A program made the position numbers and the translations under genes. From the NCBI RefSeq assembly GCF_032714615.1, contig NZ_JAWDKA010000006.1, positions 86,392-150,391 on the forward strand: DNA of 64,000 bases. Reading direction: 5' to 3'. The notes beneath the pieces were generated by a model. That model was not told where the DNA came from. It made no database searches and worked only from the letters and a program-made list of their open reading frames with translations. Below are positions 8,604-17,211 of the stretch, piece after piece (positions within the stretch are counted from its first letter, which is position 1; each line of letters opens with the position of its first letter). Source of the stretch: Methanorbis furvi. Its GTDB lineage: Archaea; Halobacteriota; Methanomicrobia; Methanomicrobiales; Methanocorpusculaceae.

Positions 8604-10764
8604 GATGCATACACGGGTGTTTGAAGCCCGACCCGCCGCATACAAAACCCCGGCGACACAGATGTCGCCCGCGGTTGCAGGATATCTGGCGAACCGCGGA
8701 ATCTCGCTCTACACCCATCAGGCTGATGCGTATGACGCAGTCACCGCCGGAAAAAATATCATCCTCACAACACCCACGGCGTCAGGAAAAACCCTTGCCT
8801 ACGCGTTGCCGGTCTTTGAAAAGCTGATGCAGAATCGTGATGCGACCGCGCTTTTCATCTACCCGACGAAAGCTCTGACCCGCGACCAGCTTGCAGTCTT
8901 CGATAAACTCGACAAAGATCTCGGCGCAAAAACACGGCCTGCGATCTATGATGGTGACACGCCCCGCGAAGCCAGAGGCAGGATCAGATCAAGCTCCCGA
9001 ATAATTCTCACCAACATGTACGAGCTGCACCAGATTCTCGCGTGGAGAACGCAGTGGGGCGATTTCTGGACGAATCTTGGCGCGGTCGTCATCGACGAAG
9101 CTCACCGTTACCGCGGGGTCTTCGGCTCCCATATCGCCCTCCTCCTCAGAAGGCTTCGGCGCATCTGCAGCTACTATGACGCTCGTCCGCAGTTTGTCTT
9201 ATCGTCGGCAACCATCGGAGGAGCCGAAACGTTTGCAGAAACTCTCACCGGCCTTCCGGCAGTTGAGATAGCCAATGACGGATCACCTCGTGCGAAGCAG
9301 ACGTTCCGGCTCTACAATCCTTCAGCATCCGGCAAGAGCAGCATTACCGCGACCGCTGATCTCATCCGCGATCAGGTGCAGAGCGGCATGCAGACACTCT
9401 GCTTCACCAAATCCCGCAACATGGCTGAGATTACTGCCATGAGATGCCGCGAGGATATGCCAAACACCGGCATCTCCTCCTATCGCGGCGGATACCGCCC
9501 GAATGAACGGCGAAACATCGAGAAAAATCTGAAAGAAGGCGATCTCTCAGGTGTCATCAGCACGAATGCCCTTGAGCTCGGCATCGATGTCGGCGGTCTT
9601 GACTCGGTGATCATCAGCGGATTTCCGGGAACCATGATGTCGGTCCGTCAGCAGGCAGGTCGGGCAGGCCGCGCCGGAAAGGACGCGCTCATCACCTTTG
9701 TTGCCCAGCAGAATCCACTCGACCAGTATTTTATGCGTCACCCGGACGCCTTCTTTGACGCACCGTGCGAACAGCCGATTCTGGATCTGGAGAATCCTTA
9801 CGTCCTGCGTGACCATCTTCTCTGTGCAGCGGCCGAGCTCCCGTACCGCACCGAACGCGATGCTGCATACTTCGGCGAGACCGCCGCAGATATTCTTCCG
9901 GCCCTCAAAGACGAACATCTCATCGCCAGCACTCCCAAAGGTTTTGTCTACTGCGGCACCGAACCTCCTGCGCAGAAGGTCTCGCTCTCCGGCAAAAGTT
10001 CCGGCACATGGACGGTTGTTTTCAAAAACACGGTGCTCGAAACAATGGATGAGTACCAGATGTTTCGCGAGGCATATCCCGGAGCCGTCATCTTTCATCA
10101 GGGCGAGCGGTACGTTGTGGAAGAGACCGACCGCAAAAATCTCGTCATCCGCGTGAAAAAATCCCAGGACAACTACCGCACGCGTTCGCTTCACACAACC
10201 GATATCCGCATCCTCTCGCGCGAAAAAACCTGCAAACACGGCAGCCTTTTCGTTCACTACGGCTCGGTCCTCGTCTCAACCCAGATGCTCGGCTACTCGG
10301 TCCTTGAGTACGATCAGATTGTGGCAACTCATCCTCTGGAGACTCCTGCGATGGAGTTCACCACCAAAGCCTGCTGGATCACCCCTGATGCCGAAGGCGT
10401 CATCACGCCTGCCGAAATTGCCGGAGCTCTGCATGGTGCAGAACATGCCCTGATTGCCGCAATGCCGGTCCATGTCCTCTGCGACCGCTCGGATATCGGC
10501 GGCGTGTCAACACCCTTCCACCCTGATGCAGGAGACGCAGCGATCTTCATCTATGATGGAGTCCCTGGCGGCGTCGGTCTCGCAGAAAAAGCCGCCGCCA
10601 TTTTTCCTGAGATCATCCGGCTCGCCCGCGACATGGTGGCAGGCTGCTCGTGTGAAACCGGCTGCCCGTCCTGCATCCATTCACCGAAATGCGGAAACAA
10701 CAACCAGCCGCTGAGCAAAGCAGGCACGGTCGCTCTCCTCTCCTCGCTTGTTTCCGGGCTGTAG
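8590..10764 (+). CDS. mrfA: DEAH-box DNA helicase, MrfA/YprA family
   Basis: A 724-residue superfamily 2 helicase. Motif I TASGKT is at 63-68, motif II DEAH at 169-172, and motif III SSAT near 205. The second RecA domain contains STNALELGIDVGGLD and motif VI QQAGRAGRAG. The C-terminal DUF1998-type domain ends in a Cys cluster with C686, C688, C692, C695 and C701 (GCSCETGCPSC, then PKCG), matching the zinc-binding region of MrfA. The Bacillus homologue is a 3'-5' helicase acting with the MrfB nuclease in excision of DNA adducts. The tight overlap with mrfB implies the pair is conserved here as a two-gene repair system (inference from homology). Confidence 0.9.
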   Translation: MEIPEMHTRVFEARPAAYKTPATQMSPAVAGYLANRGISLYTHQADAYDAVTAGKNIILTTPTASGKTLAYALPVFEKLMQNRDATALFIYPTKALTRDQLAVFDKLDKDLGAKTRPAIYDGDTPREARGRIRSSSRIILTNMYELHQILAWRTQWGDFWTNLGAVVIDEAHRYRGVFGSHIALLLRRLRRICSYYDARPQFVLSSATIGGAETFAETLTGLPAVEIANDGSPRAKQTFRLYNPSASGKSSITATADLIRDQVQSGMQTLCFTKSRNMAEITAMRCREDMPNTGISSYRGGYRPNERRNIEKNLKEGDLSGVISTNALELGIDVGGLDSVIISGFPGTMMSVRQQAGRAGRAGKDALITFVAQQNPLDQYFMRHPDAFFDAPCEQPILDLENPYVLRDHLLCAAAELPYRTERDAAYFGETAADILPALKDEHLIASTPKGFVYCGTEPPAQKVSLSGKSSGTWTVVFKNTVLETMDEYQMFREAYPGAVIFHQGERYVVEETDRKNLVIRVKKSQDNYRTRSLHTTDIRILSREKTCKHGSLFVHYGSVLVSTQMLGYSVLEYDQIVATHPLETPAMEFTTKACWITPDAEGVITPAEIAGALHGAEHALIAAMPVHVLCDRSDIGGVSTPFHPDAGDAAIFIYDGVPGGVGLAEKAAAIFPEIIRLARDMVAGCSCETGCPSCIHSPKCGNNNQPLSKAGTVALLSSLVSGL

Positions 10765-10774
10765 TTCAGTCAAC

Positions 10775-10838
10775 GGAATTTCACGAAAAAATATCATGGA
10801 AATGAATTTTTTCTGACTTCGTGAAATTTTACGTGCCC
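10775..10838. repeat. Short imperfect hairpin, degenerate family A fragment
   Basis: AATTTCACGAAAAAATATCATGGAAATGAATT is followed by an inverted partner, CTTCGTGAAATTTTACGTG. It shares the GGAAATGAAT core of family A elements. It lies just after mrfA and may also act as its transcription end. Confidence 0.45.
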
Positions 10839-10888
10839 TGTTTTTTTTGTGAAAGACTCGGGGTTAAAAAAATGCAGCGCACCGAAAA

Positions 10889-10905
10889 CCCATGGATATA
10901 TATGG
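10889..10905 (+). promoter_or_regulatory. TATA-box promoter of the small membrane protein gene
   Basis: CATGGATATATATGGG contains a strong archaeal TATA box about 40 bp upstream of the ATG at 10937. That spacing gives a leader of roughly 10-15 nt containing AAGGTATA. Confidence 0.6.
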
Positions 10906-10936
10906 GTGAAATGTAAATGCTAACTAAGGTATAACC

Positions 10937-11230
10937 ATGAAAATCGAGTATATTGGTGTCTCGTCCGCCGCATTTGTTCTTGGCGGTATCTTCGCTGTCC
11001 TTGGTGCTATTGGCGGATTCCTTGAAGGAATCGGTAAAATGATCGGACTTTCGTTTAGTATCGGTGTCATCCCGGGACTTGGTGTGGGTCTTCTGGAAAC
11101 TCTCATGCTGATCATTCTTTACGCCATCCTCGGCCTCTTTATCGGTCTCATCGTCGGCGCAATCTCTGCCTGGGCGTTTAACCACTCCTCCAGACTCTTT
11201 GGCGGCATCGAGATCAAAATTAAGGAATAA
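10937..11230 (+). CDS. Small two-to-three-helix membrane protein
   Basis: 97 residues, largely hydrophobic, with segments AAFVLGGIFAVLGAIGG, IGVIPGLGVGLLETLMLIIL and ILGLFIGLIVGAISAWAF, then a short polar end FGGIEIKIKE. The overall plan (glycine-rich transmembrane helices followed by an FNxxxxxFGGIEIxI terminus) resembles DUF3566-like membrane proteins, but the similarity is weak and no function can be assigned. It has its own strong TATA box, and a poly-T stretch follows the stop, so it is probably a single-gene unit. Confidence 0.75.
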   Translation: MKIEYIGVSSAAFVLGGIFAVLGAIGGFLEGIGKMIGLSFSIGVIPGLGVGLLETLMLIILYAILGLFIGLIVGAISAWAFNHSSRLFGGIEIKIKE

Positions 11231-11450
11231 TTTTTCCTTGACAATCTTTTTTTTTGAAAATATTTTGAAACGCGAATTCTGAAACGTGATTTTTGAAACG
11301 CGAATAGCACGAATAGCGCGAATAAAAAAATCGCCAAAGGCGATTTTAGAAATTTATTAAAATTATTTTTCAGTAGGAGTTACGTGGTGTACTGTTGAGT
11401 GATGAAGTGTTGTCTCGTGAAAAAACCGCCACGGATTCACACGGATTCCA

Positions 11451-11542
11451 AATTTGCCAATCGTCATTATCTTGCGTTCGGTCGGGACTTCGGCTAATCG
11501 CCTCCGTCCTTTTCGACCTCACTGGATAATGACTGGCAAATT
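11451..11542. other. Fold-back structured element, copy 1
   Basis: The segment starts AATTTGCC and ends GGCAAATT. Its outer stem pairs GTCATTATC with GATAATGAC. Inside, GGTCG and GGAC pair with CGACC and GTCC, enclosing a small GGC/GCC hairpin. It is present again in inverted orientation at 11687-11778, with compensatory changes in the outer stem. It may be a structured RNA, transcribed from either strand, or a DNA hairpin of a mobile element. Confidence 0.5.
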
Positions 11543-11686
11543 TTTTCGGTTTTTTGTTGAGTGGTACATGTGGCTTTGTTTGGAGAAAAATCAATTACAG
11601 ATTCACACATATTGTATTTTCGGAAAAAAATGTGAGTGAGTACGATGAGAAAAACAACACTCACCACTCCAACAAAAAACCGAAAA

Positions 11687-11778
11687 AATTTGCCAGCTGT
11701 TATCCAGTGAGGTCGAAAAGGACGGAGGCGATTAGCCGGAGTCCCGACCGAACGCAAGATAACAGCGATTGGCAAATT
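11687..11778. other. Fold-back structured element, copy 2 (inverted)
   Basis: Inverted partner of the element at 11451. Here the outer stem is GCTGTTATC with GATAACAGC, so three base pairs differ from copy 1 while pairing is kept on both sides. The inner GGTCG/CGACC stem is unchanged. Confidence 0.5.
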
Positions 11779-12006
11779 AAACATCTGTGTAAATCCGTGG
11801 CGGTTTTTTTTACATGAGACCACGTTCATCAGTTACCCGTTTACAATTTTCAGAAAAAAAGGAACTGAGATATTTTTGCAATATCACACCGCGTAAGTCC
11901 TATTTCAGATAAATCCATTCGCTTTGGGAATGCGGAAAATTTCTTTTTTTTGAAAAATCGCCATTGGCGATTTTTTATTCGCGTTATTCGCGTTTCAAAA
12001 AAAATA

Positions 12007-13590
12007 TTATTCCACAATCTTCGACGAAACCGTCATGAACACCGGGCCGCGGAGATCCAGCTTTCTCTTATTATCCGTAATATACCGCATCGCATACTCC
12101 TCGATTTTGAGATTCACGTCACTCGGGTGCTTGGACATCTTCACCTGCACACTCGTCTCCTCGCCGAGGCGGGCAGCCTCTTCGATACGGGCGACTGCAA
12201 GATTTGCCACCGCATACAGGAACGAAATTCCGGTCGGGATACCTTCAGCCCGTACATCCGCGAACTTCTCATTATCCGGCACGCCAAGAATCGCACCATT
12301 GCGCACAAACACCTCATTCAGCGCCGCAGGACCAAGAAGATTCGAGTTTTCTTCCAGCTCGCTTACGGTGATCTCAACCTTCTTGTCGTACAGCTCGCCG
12401 GTCCATGCCGAAAATTCGCACGGAGACTTCACTGCTGCGTTTGGTGTGGCTGCCGCAATAATTGCAGTGACCGCGCGGCGGCCTTCAATCGTTTTTGGCT
12501 CCTCGCGAAGACCAACCGCCTTCGCAAGCTCCGTATCCGAGTACACCGGCGGGAACAGCTGCGCAAACGAAAGCCTGCGCACATCCTCGGCCTCAGTCAG
12601 CACCATCGCCAGCCGCTCAACACCCATACCAAGATTCATCACCGGCACACCGACCCCGTACTCGGCAAGAGCCGCGGGCGAGTAAATACCAAACGTCGCC
12701 ACCTCAACCCAGCCGTGAACCGGATGCTTGCCGTAAACCTCGGTCTGTGTTTCCGGCATATAATACTTCGACCGCTTCTCATCAGGCTGGAACCGGAACT
12801 CCGTAAACCCGAACGCCGAAAGGAGAGCTTCTGCGACCGCCTTACCTTCATCAACCGTCACATCCTCGCCCGCAACAATACAGGACGCAGAGTGATACGT
12901 CCGCAGATGCGTTGCGTCCTCCTCCTGCTCGCGGCGGAAACAGCGGTCAACCGAAAACATCCGGATCGGCATCGGCCGCTTGTCCCACATCTGGGCAAGC
13001 GACAAAAACCAGCCGCTCGTCATGTGCGAGCGCAGCGTCGTCCGCGACGACTCGGGCGCGAGTTCCTTGAACTCAGGGAACACCGAATCCAGAATGTGGA
13101 CGACCACACCGTCGTCCACTTTCAGCGCGACTGACATCTCGTGCGTCAGATCATCGCCGTCGAACTTGCCCTTCTTGTAACCGTGCAGACACTTCATCAG
13201 CTTCTCTTCAGTTGCCGTGTCAACAGGCGTTCCGGTAATTGCCGCGATTGCATCAAGCCGCTCGCGGGAAATCCCCACGTTTGGTCTTGGCAGACCGCCG
13301 ACATAATAGACGCGGTCGAGAACCGCGGCGGCTTCCGGACCGAACTGGCGGTACACATCCTGCTCGTCGATGAATACCGGAACCATCGCCTCATCAAAAC
13401 CCATCGAGAGATAGGCCGCACGAAGGCGTGCGATGGTGTCAAAGATCGGGTGAACTTTTGCTCTGCGGTATGCGTAGCGCGGATACACTCCCGCGGCCGC
13501 GGGCGGCGTGATAACTGAGGGGCCGGCGTGCCAGGCTCCTTCAAAGTCGGTCTTTCTGCGCTGTCTGAACTCTTCAATATCGAATTTCAT
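12007..13590 (-). CDS. sepS: O-phosphoserine--tRNA(Cys) ligase (SepRS)
   Basis: A 527-residue class II aminoacyl-tRNA synthetase that charges tRNA(Cys) with O-phosphoserine in methanogens; SepCysS then converts it to Cys-tRNA. The N-terminus [17 protein letters not shown] is characteristic. Motif 2 lies in [24 protein letters not shown] and motif 3 in [11 protein letters not shown]. Length and order match the family. The ATG at 13590 overlaps the TGA of taw1 (ATGA). No SepCysS gene is seen in this window. Being third in an operon behind a DNA-binding-type protein and taw1, it is a tRNA-function cluster under a shared promoter. Confidence 0.96.
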   Translation of the reverse strand: MKFDIEEFRQRRKTDFEGAWHAGPSVITPPAAAGVYPRYAYRRAKVHPIFDTIARLRAAYLSMGFDEAMVPVFIDEQDVYRQFGPEAAAVLDRVYYVGGLPRPNVGISRERLDAIAAITGTPVDTATEEKLMKCLHGYKKGKFDGDDLTHEMSVALKVDDGVVVHILDSVFPEFKELAPESSRTTLRSHMTSGWFLSLAQMWDKRPMPIRMFSVDRCFRREQEEDATHLRTYHSASCIVAGEDVTVDEGKAVAEALLSAFGFTEFRFQPDEKRSKYYMPETQTEVYGKHPVHGWVEVATFGIYSPAALAEYGVGVPVMNLGMGVERLAMVLTEAEDVRRLSFAQLFPPVYSDTELAKAVGLREEPKTIEGRRAVTAIIAAATPNAAVKSPCEFSAWTGELYDKKVEITVSELEENSNLLGPAALNEVFVRNGAILGVPDNEKFADVRAEGIPTGISFLYAVANLAVARIEEAARLGEETSVQVKMSKHPSDVNLKIEEYAMRYITDNKRKLDLRGPVFMTVSSKIVE

Positions 13591-14525
13591 GGTTTTCTCA
13601 CAAGACATACCACCCGGCTGGGTGCGTTTTCGTCCAGTATCTGGTACTCTGCATGCTCTGCAACGCGGGCCGCAAAGGATCGGATTTCGTCCATTTGTGG
13701 CACGGCAGTTTCTGGTAATCTGGTTCGACTGTATCCAAGATACATGTATCCCTTGATCTCGACGAAGTTGGGCGCGGCATCCTTGATGAGTGCGGCGATG
13801 CCGCAGGCAGCGCCGCTGCCGTCATTGTATCCTTTGACGAGCGTGGTGCGAACCGCGGTCCGCACGCCTTCCTCCTCCTTCTGCCTGAGCATGCCGAGGG
13901 ATCTCTGAATGTTTCCCCACATTATTGTGGGATCTCCTGCGGGCCGGCAGAGCTCGGCGTAGCTGTTGGCGTCTGCTGCGTCAAGCGAGAGGTAGAGCTG
14001 GCTGGGCCGGACTTTTTGAATCATTTCCGGAACGGTGCCGTTTGAGACAAGGAAAACGCTGTTGCCTGCCTCGCGAAGCAGATCGATCAGTTCGGGGAGA
14101 CGGGAGTAGAGCGTCGGCTCACCGGAAAGGGATATCGCGTACTGATTCGGGTGGCTGGTGGCCGTTTCCCAGCGGTCAGGATCGCTCCATGGCTTGTCGC
14201 CGGAGAGTCCTTTTCTCTGGACGCGGGGGATGGCGTCGATGATTTCTTTGGGGTCGAGTTCGACCTCTTCGGTGATTTCGTGCTCCATGCTTCGCCAGCA
14301 GAAGAGGCATCGCTGGTTGCAGCGAAGGGTTGGTGTCATCTGGACGCACCGCCAGCTCTCGATTCCGTAGAACTGATGTTTGTAACACTGCTCTCCGCCG
14401 CGAAGCGCGCGTTTACACCACATGCAGGGTTTGACGGCTGCCGAAGATCCTGCGGCGATGAAGTTGTAACCCTGCCGGTGAAGGGAATCTTTGGGAGTTT
14501 TGGGGGGTGAGATGGTTCTGGGCAT
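13587..14525 (-). CDS. taw1: 4-demethylwyosine synthase Taw1 (TYW1)
   Basis: A 312-residue radical SAM enzyme that makes the tricyclic base imG-14 at G37 of tRNA(Phe) from N1-methylguanosine and pyruvate. The radical SAM cysteines are C69, C73 and C76 ([10 protein letters not shown]). Additional cysteines C34, C37, C47 and C60 precede them and can supply the second cluster described for archaeal Taw1. Further family landmarks are [21 protein letters not shown] and [10 protein letters not shown]. It lies 2 bp downstream of the RHH/zinc-ribbon gene and overlaps sepS by ATGA. Confidence 0.94.
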   Translation of the reverse strand: MPRTISPPKTPKDSLHRQGYNFIAAGSSAAVKPCMWCKRALRGGEQCYKHQFYGIESWRCVQMTPTLRCNQRCLFCWRSMEHEITEEVELDPKEIIDAIPRVQRKGLSGDKPWSDPDRWETATSHPNQYAISLSGEPTLYSRLPELIDLLREAGNSVFLVSNGTVPEMIQKVRPSQLYLSLDAADANSYAELCRPAGDPTIMWGNIQRSLGMLRQKEEEGVRTAVRTTLVKGYNDGSGAACGIAALIKDAAPNFVEIKGYMYLGYSRTRLPETAVPQMDEIRSFAARVAEHAEYQILDENAPSRVVCLVRKP

Positions 14526-14527
14526 GA

Positions 14528-15166
14528 TTAGTCGGCGGTGAGTTTGCGGGTAAGCTCAGCGTTGCTTTCGATGGTATGCTCGGCACGACCTTCGAGGTAC
14601 TCGAGTTCGGCGAGTCTGTGCGAGATTCTGCCGATCATGTCAGGAAGAAGGGACTGGTCAGGGTCCTCAAGAAGGGCTTCTGCTTCGCGGATGTCTTTGG
14701 AGAGGTCGGCGGTTCCGCTGAGGATGAGGGCTTTCTGAATTTCTTTGAGGGTGAGGTAACTGTCGCCGATATGAAATTTGAGGAAGGGTTTTTGTTCGGC
14801 GGAGATTTCTTCTTCGAGTTCTTCGAGGCTGAAGATGGAGGATTCGAGTCTGGTTTCAACGTCGCAGAGCTGTCTCTGGCGGAAGATGAGTTCGTCGGTA
14901 TCAGTTCGGAGTTTTTCGACCCACTGGTCGGGACGGACGAGCCGCGCACCACAGAGTGCGCATTTTTTGCCGGACTGGGGGTTGAGGGTGCCGCATTCGG
15001 TACAGGGGACTGCGGTGATGTAGTGACGGCAGGATTTTTCAATAATATCTGAGCGGTCGGTTCGGTGTTTCCAGGCAAAGGTGTCGATCTCTTCGAGAAG
15101 GGGAAGGGGGAGACGAAGGGAGATGAGTTTTTTTTCGGGTTTTCCACCGAGAGGTTCTGATGTCAT
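14528..15166 (-). CDS. Ribbon-helix-helix / zinc-ribbon / coiled-coil protein
   Basis: 212 residues in three parts. Residues 10-50 read EKKLISLRLPLPLLEEIDTF followed by RTDRSDIIEKSCRHYI, a good ribbon-helix-helix DNA-binding pattern. Residues 55-72 hold a zinc ribbon with C55, C58, C69 and C72 (CTECG, CALCG). From about 80 to 205 the sequence is charged and helical, probably coiled-coil. I know of no named family with this order. It starts the operon with taw1 and sepS and is divergent from the D5-type helicase gene. An inverted repeat AATACATTT/AAATGTATT lies in the shared promoter region, so autoregulation or control of the helicase is plausible (inference). Confidence 0.75.
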   Translation of the reverse strand: MTSEPLGGKPEKKLISLRLPLPLLEEIDTFAWKHRTDRSDIIEKSCRHYITAVPCTECGTLNPQSGKKCALCGARLVRPDQWVEKLRTDTDELIFRQRQLCDVETRLESSIFSLEELEEEISAEQKPFLKFHIGDSYLTLKEIQKALILSGTADLSKDIREAEALLEDPDQSLLPDMIGRISHRLAELEYLEGRAEHTIESNAELTRKLTAD

Positions 15167-15200
15167 GATGGTATGCTACTCGGTACTATGTATGACAGTA

Positions 15201-15234
15201 AATACATTTAATACTTATGGAATACAAATGTATT
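15201..15234. promoter_or_regulatory. Inverted repeat in a divergent promoter
   Basis: Perfect 9-bp half-sites AATACATTT (15201-15209) and AAATGTATT (15226-15234) flank TATA-like TTTAATACTTATGG. The region serves both the leftward RHH gene (ATG 15166) and the rightward helicase gene (ATG 15247). RHH proteins bind such AT-rich dyads as dimers, so this is a candidate operator. Confidence 0.5.
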
Positions 15235-15246
15235 ACAGGAAATCAA

Positions 15247-16764
15247 ATGAACATCAACTCCGAATATCAGGATGTGGACCTTGCATCTTTTGCGGGTCCG
15301 ATTTGCCCGGCAGAGTCTTCTGCTGAGGTTTGTATCGTTGAGAGCGATCCCCTTGCTCTTCCGAAGAACACGCTGCGGCTCGGCGAGCTGCGCGCGGACA
15401 TTTTCTATGCTGATGATCTTGGACGCTGCCGCGTGCGGTCTCTGTCGTTTTCGCAGTATCTGTGCGAGCTGTTCCGGCCGGTTACGGTTGGCGGCAAGCT
15501 GTTTGTGTATGATGCGGAGACTGGTCTGTATGCGGAGAATGCGCGAACAGTTGAGTCTGAGATTCAGCGGCTGGTGGACGCGTCCGGCTATACCGGGCCG
15601 GTGCGGGATATGAAGTCTGATCTTCTGTCGCGCGTTACTGATTTTCGGGTGCGGAGTGTGAGTCCGTTCGATCAGGTGATGGGGATTCCTGCGGCTGATT
15701 GTGTGGTTGAGTTTGGAGAGGATGGATGCGTAAGTAAGGTTCCCTACGGGCCGAGTCTGTTTGTGCGGAGCCGGGCTGCGACCAGCTTTGCGGACGCGCC
15801 CGCAGATTTTCCTGAAGGGGAGAAGTTTTTTGCTGAGATTTCGTGCGGCGACCCGGACTGGGTGCGGGATGTGTTCAAAATTCTCGGGTACTGTCTGCTG
15901 CTCGGGAATCCCTCTCAGAAGTTTTTTGTGTTTCACGGCTCGGGCGGGAACGGGAAAGGGGTTCTGATTGAGTGGGTGATGCGTGCGCTCGGGGAGCTTG
16001 CGGGACGAGTATCTGCCCGGGAGCTGTTTGTGAACTCTTCTTCGCAGCGTGAGACAAGTCTTGCGAGTCATGTGCATCGGCGGCTGCTGGTGGTGAGTGA
16101 GGCTGGTGGCGGCGTGCTGAATGATGATCTGGTGAAGCGGCTGACGGGAGATGCGAATGTGGTGCTGAATGCGATTTACCGGGGCGAGGCTGAGTATCGG
16201 GTGAACGGGACGCTGGTGTTTGTGACAAATTCGCTGCCGATGTTTTCTACCGGCGGGCGGGGGATGATGCGGCGGGAGGTGTGCGTTCCGTTTGATCTGG
16301 ATGTTCCTGTGGAGATGCAGGATGAGGGGCTGCTTGAGCGGCTGGCAACTCCTGAGGGGAACCGCTGGCTGTTTGCGAAGCTGGTTGCGGGCGCTCAGGA
16401 GTATGTGGACGCGGAGAGTAAGGCAGGGTTCTGGGCGTCTCTGTGTCCGAGGATTACGGGGGATTCGCGAACTGTGATTGCGGGTCAGGATAGTCTCGGG
16501 GAGTTTGTGCGGGTGTGTCTGGTTCCAGAGGAGGGGGCACGGACTCCGGGGCGTGTGGTGTTTGAGCGCTGGTATTCGTGGGAGTTCGGGGATGAGCAGG
16601 GGATGCATGAGTCACGGGGCGGGCGTGGTCTGCGGAGGAATGTGAGTGCGTCTGAGCTGTATTCCGGGCTTCGGCTGCGAGGGGTCGAGGTGCAGAGGCG
16701 GATGCGGGTTTCCGGGAGGCTGGAGAGTAATGTTCTGGTTGGCTGGCGTCTGCGTGATGAGTGA
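15247..16764 (+). CDS. D5-type superfamily 3 helicase (phage/plasmid primase C-terminal type)
   Basis: About 505 residues from the ATG at 15247; an in-frame ATG at 15217 lies within the inverted repeat. Walker A GSGGNGKG is at about 232-239, Walker B-like RLLVVSEAG follows near 280, and the sensor region FVTNSLPMF near 325, as in D5/poxvirus-like helicases of viruses and plasmids. A 200-residue N-terminal region precedes it, and a winged-helix-like end with arginine-rich tail follows. No primase active-site motif is visible in the N-terminal part. No integrase, capsid or partner replication genes are nearby, so this is a relic or orphan of an integrated element. Codon use leans to GCG/GTG/CTG and the gene is followed by a GT-rich tract. 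Confidence 0.82.
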   Translation: MNINSEYQDVDLASFAGPICPAESSAEVCIVESDPLALPKNTLRLGELRADIFYADDLGRCRVRSLSFSQYLCELFRPVTVGGKLFVYDAETGLYAENARTVESEIQRLVDASGYTGPVRDMKSDLLSRVTDFRVRSVSPFDQVMGIPAADCVVEFGEDGCVSKVPYGPSLFVRSRAATSFADAPADFPEGEKFFAEISCGDPDWVRDVFKILGYCLLLGNPSQKFFVFHGSGGNGKGVLIEWVMRALGELAGRVSARELFVNSSSQRETSLASHVHRRLLVVSEAGGGVLNDDLVKRLTGDANVVLNAIYRGEAEYRVNGTLVFVTNSLPMFSTGGRGMMRREVCVPFDLDVPVEMQDEGLLERLATPEGNRWLFAKLVAGAQEYVDAESKAGFWASLCPRITGDSRTVIAGQDSLGEFVRVCLVPEEGARTPGRVVFERWYSWEFGDEQGMHESRGGRGLRRNVSASELYSGLRLRGVEVQRRMRVSGRLESNVLVGWRLRDE

Positions 16765-17103
16765 GTTTGTTGCCGGATGGTGCGGCAACATTTTTTTCTT
16801 TTGTGCGGGGTTTGTTTTTTGTTTGGTGATGTTTTTGGGTTTTGTTTTTTTGTGTTGCCGATGGTTGAGTATTGTTGGTTCTGGTTATGGTTTGGTTGAT
16901 AGGAGAGTACTGTTTTTGCGGCAACATCGGCAACATTTTTGGTGATTTCTGTTTTGTTGGAGTTGTTTTTGGTTTGGTGTGATTTTTGCGGGTTTGTTTT
17001 GTTGCCGGATGGTGTTCTTTTGTTTTGTGTGGTATTCCTTAGGTATTTCTTTTGTGTTTTTGCGGATATTTTTTTATTTTTTGGATATTTTTTGGTCTGT
17101 TTG
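16765..17103. other. GT-rich tract with repeated GTTGCCG motifs
   Basis: This gene-free stretch is very poor in A and C on the + strand. The heptamer GTTGCCG occurs at 16769, 16854 and 17001, and its complement CGGCAAC at 16783, 16919 and 16928. The pair at 16769/16783 can form a hairpin. A clustered repeat next to a replicative helicase gene recalls an iteron-type origin, but a similar GT-rich tract without the heptamers precedes the second surface gene. A terminator or promoter-associated role is therefore also possible. Confidence 0.4.
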
Positions 17104-17211
17104 GATATGTTGATATAGGTGGGGGTGCTAATGTTATGGTTATCTCCCGGGGGCGATGGATAGTTTTACCGATTTGTTTCGGCCTCGCTCCCGCGGGTGT
17201 GTGCTGATATT
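17104..17211 (+). promoter_or_regulatory. Duplicated promoter/leader with 10-codon upstream ORF
   Basis: The block from GGATATGTTGATATAGG to the conserved ATG at 17212 is nearly repeated before the second surface gene (21680-21782). After GGTGGGGGTG comes an ATG at 17131 opening a 10-codon frame, MLWLSPGGDG, ending with TAG at 17161-17163. The second copy reads MLWLSLGGVG. A leader peptide controlling the large surface protein is possible; retained sequence from a recent duplication is the simpler view. Confidence 0.45.

Larger units (their letters stand above)
11277..12000. repeat. Composite palindromic region bounded by family B repeats
   Basis: The 776-bp gap between the membrane protein and sepS is mostly this structure. 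The left boundary carries GAAACGCGAATAGCACGAAT, GCGCGAATAAAAAAATCGCC and a TCGCCAAAGGCGA stem. The right boundary at about 11949-11999 carries AAAATCGCCATTGGCGATTT then ATTCGCGTTATTCGCGTTTC, the inverted form. Inside lie two arms of roughly 145 bp (11421-11564 and 11663-11808) that are inverted copies of one another at about 90 percent identity by eye. A segment at 11850-11935 contains a CGCGTAAGTCCTATTTCAG motif shared with the repeats at 29.1 and 63.26 kb. No convincing gene is present: open frames are mirror images across the arms. Confidence 0.8.

Noticed and set aside
11494..11829. Paired leftward and rightward frames with near-identical peptides
   Set aside because: They are mirror images produced by the inverted arms, not two genes.
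11950..13134. 394-codon frame antisense to sepS
   Set aside because: Arg/His-rich shadow of sepS; it starts in a repeat.
15208..16608. 466-codon leftward frame opposite the D5 helicase
   Set aside because: Pro/His/Arg-rich shadow caused by skewed codon use of the helicase gene; no motif.
16646..16945. 99-codon membrane-like frame at the end of the helicase gene
   Set aside because: Its hydrophobic part comes from the GT-rich tract (TTT/GTG/GGG codons); no ribosome-binding site.
16765..17103. Chromosomal replication origin
   Set aside because: No origin-recognition-box motif or adjacent orc1/cdc6 gene is visible; only a plasmid-like iteron idea is kept as a finding.
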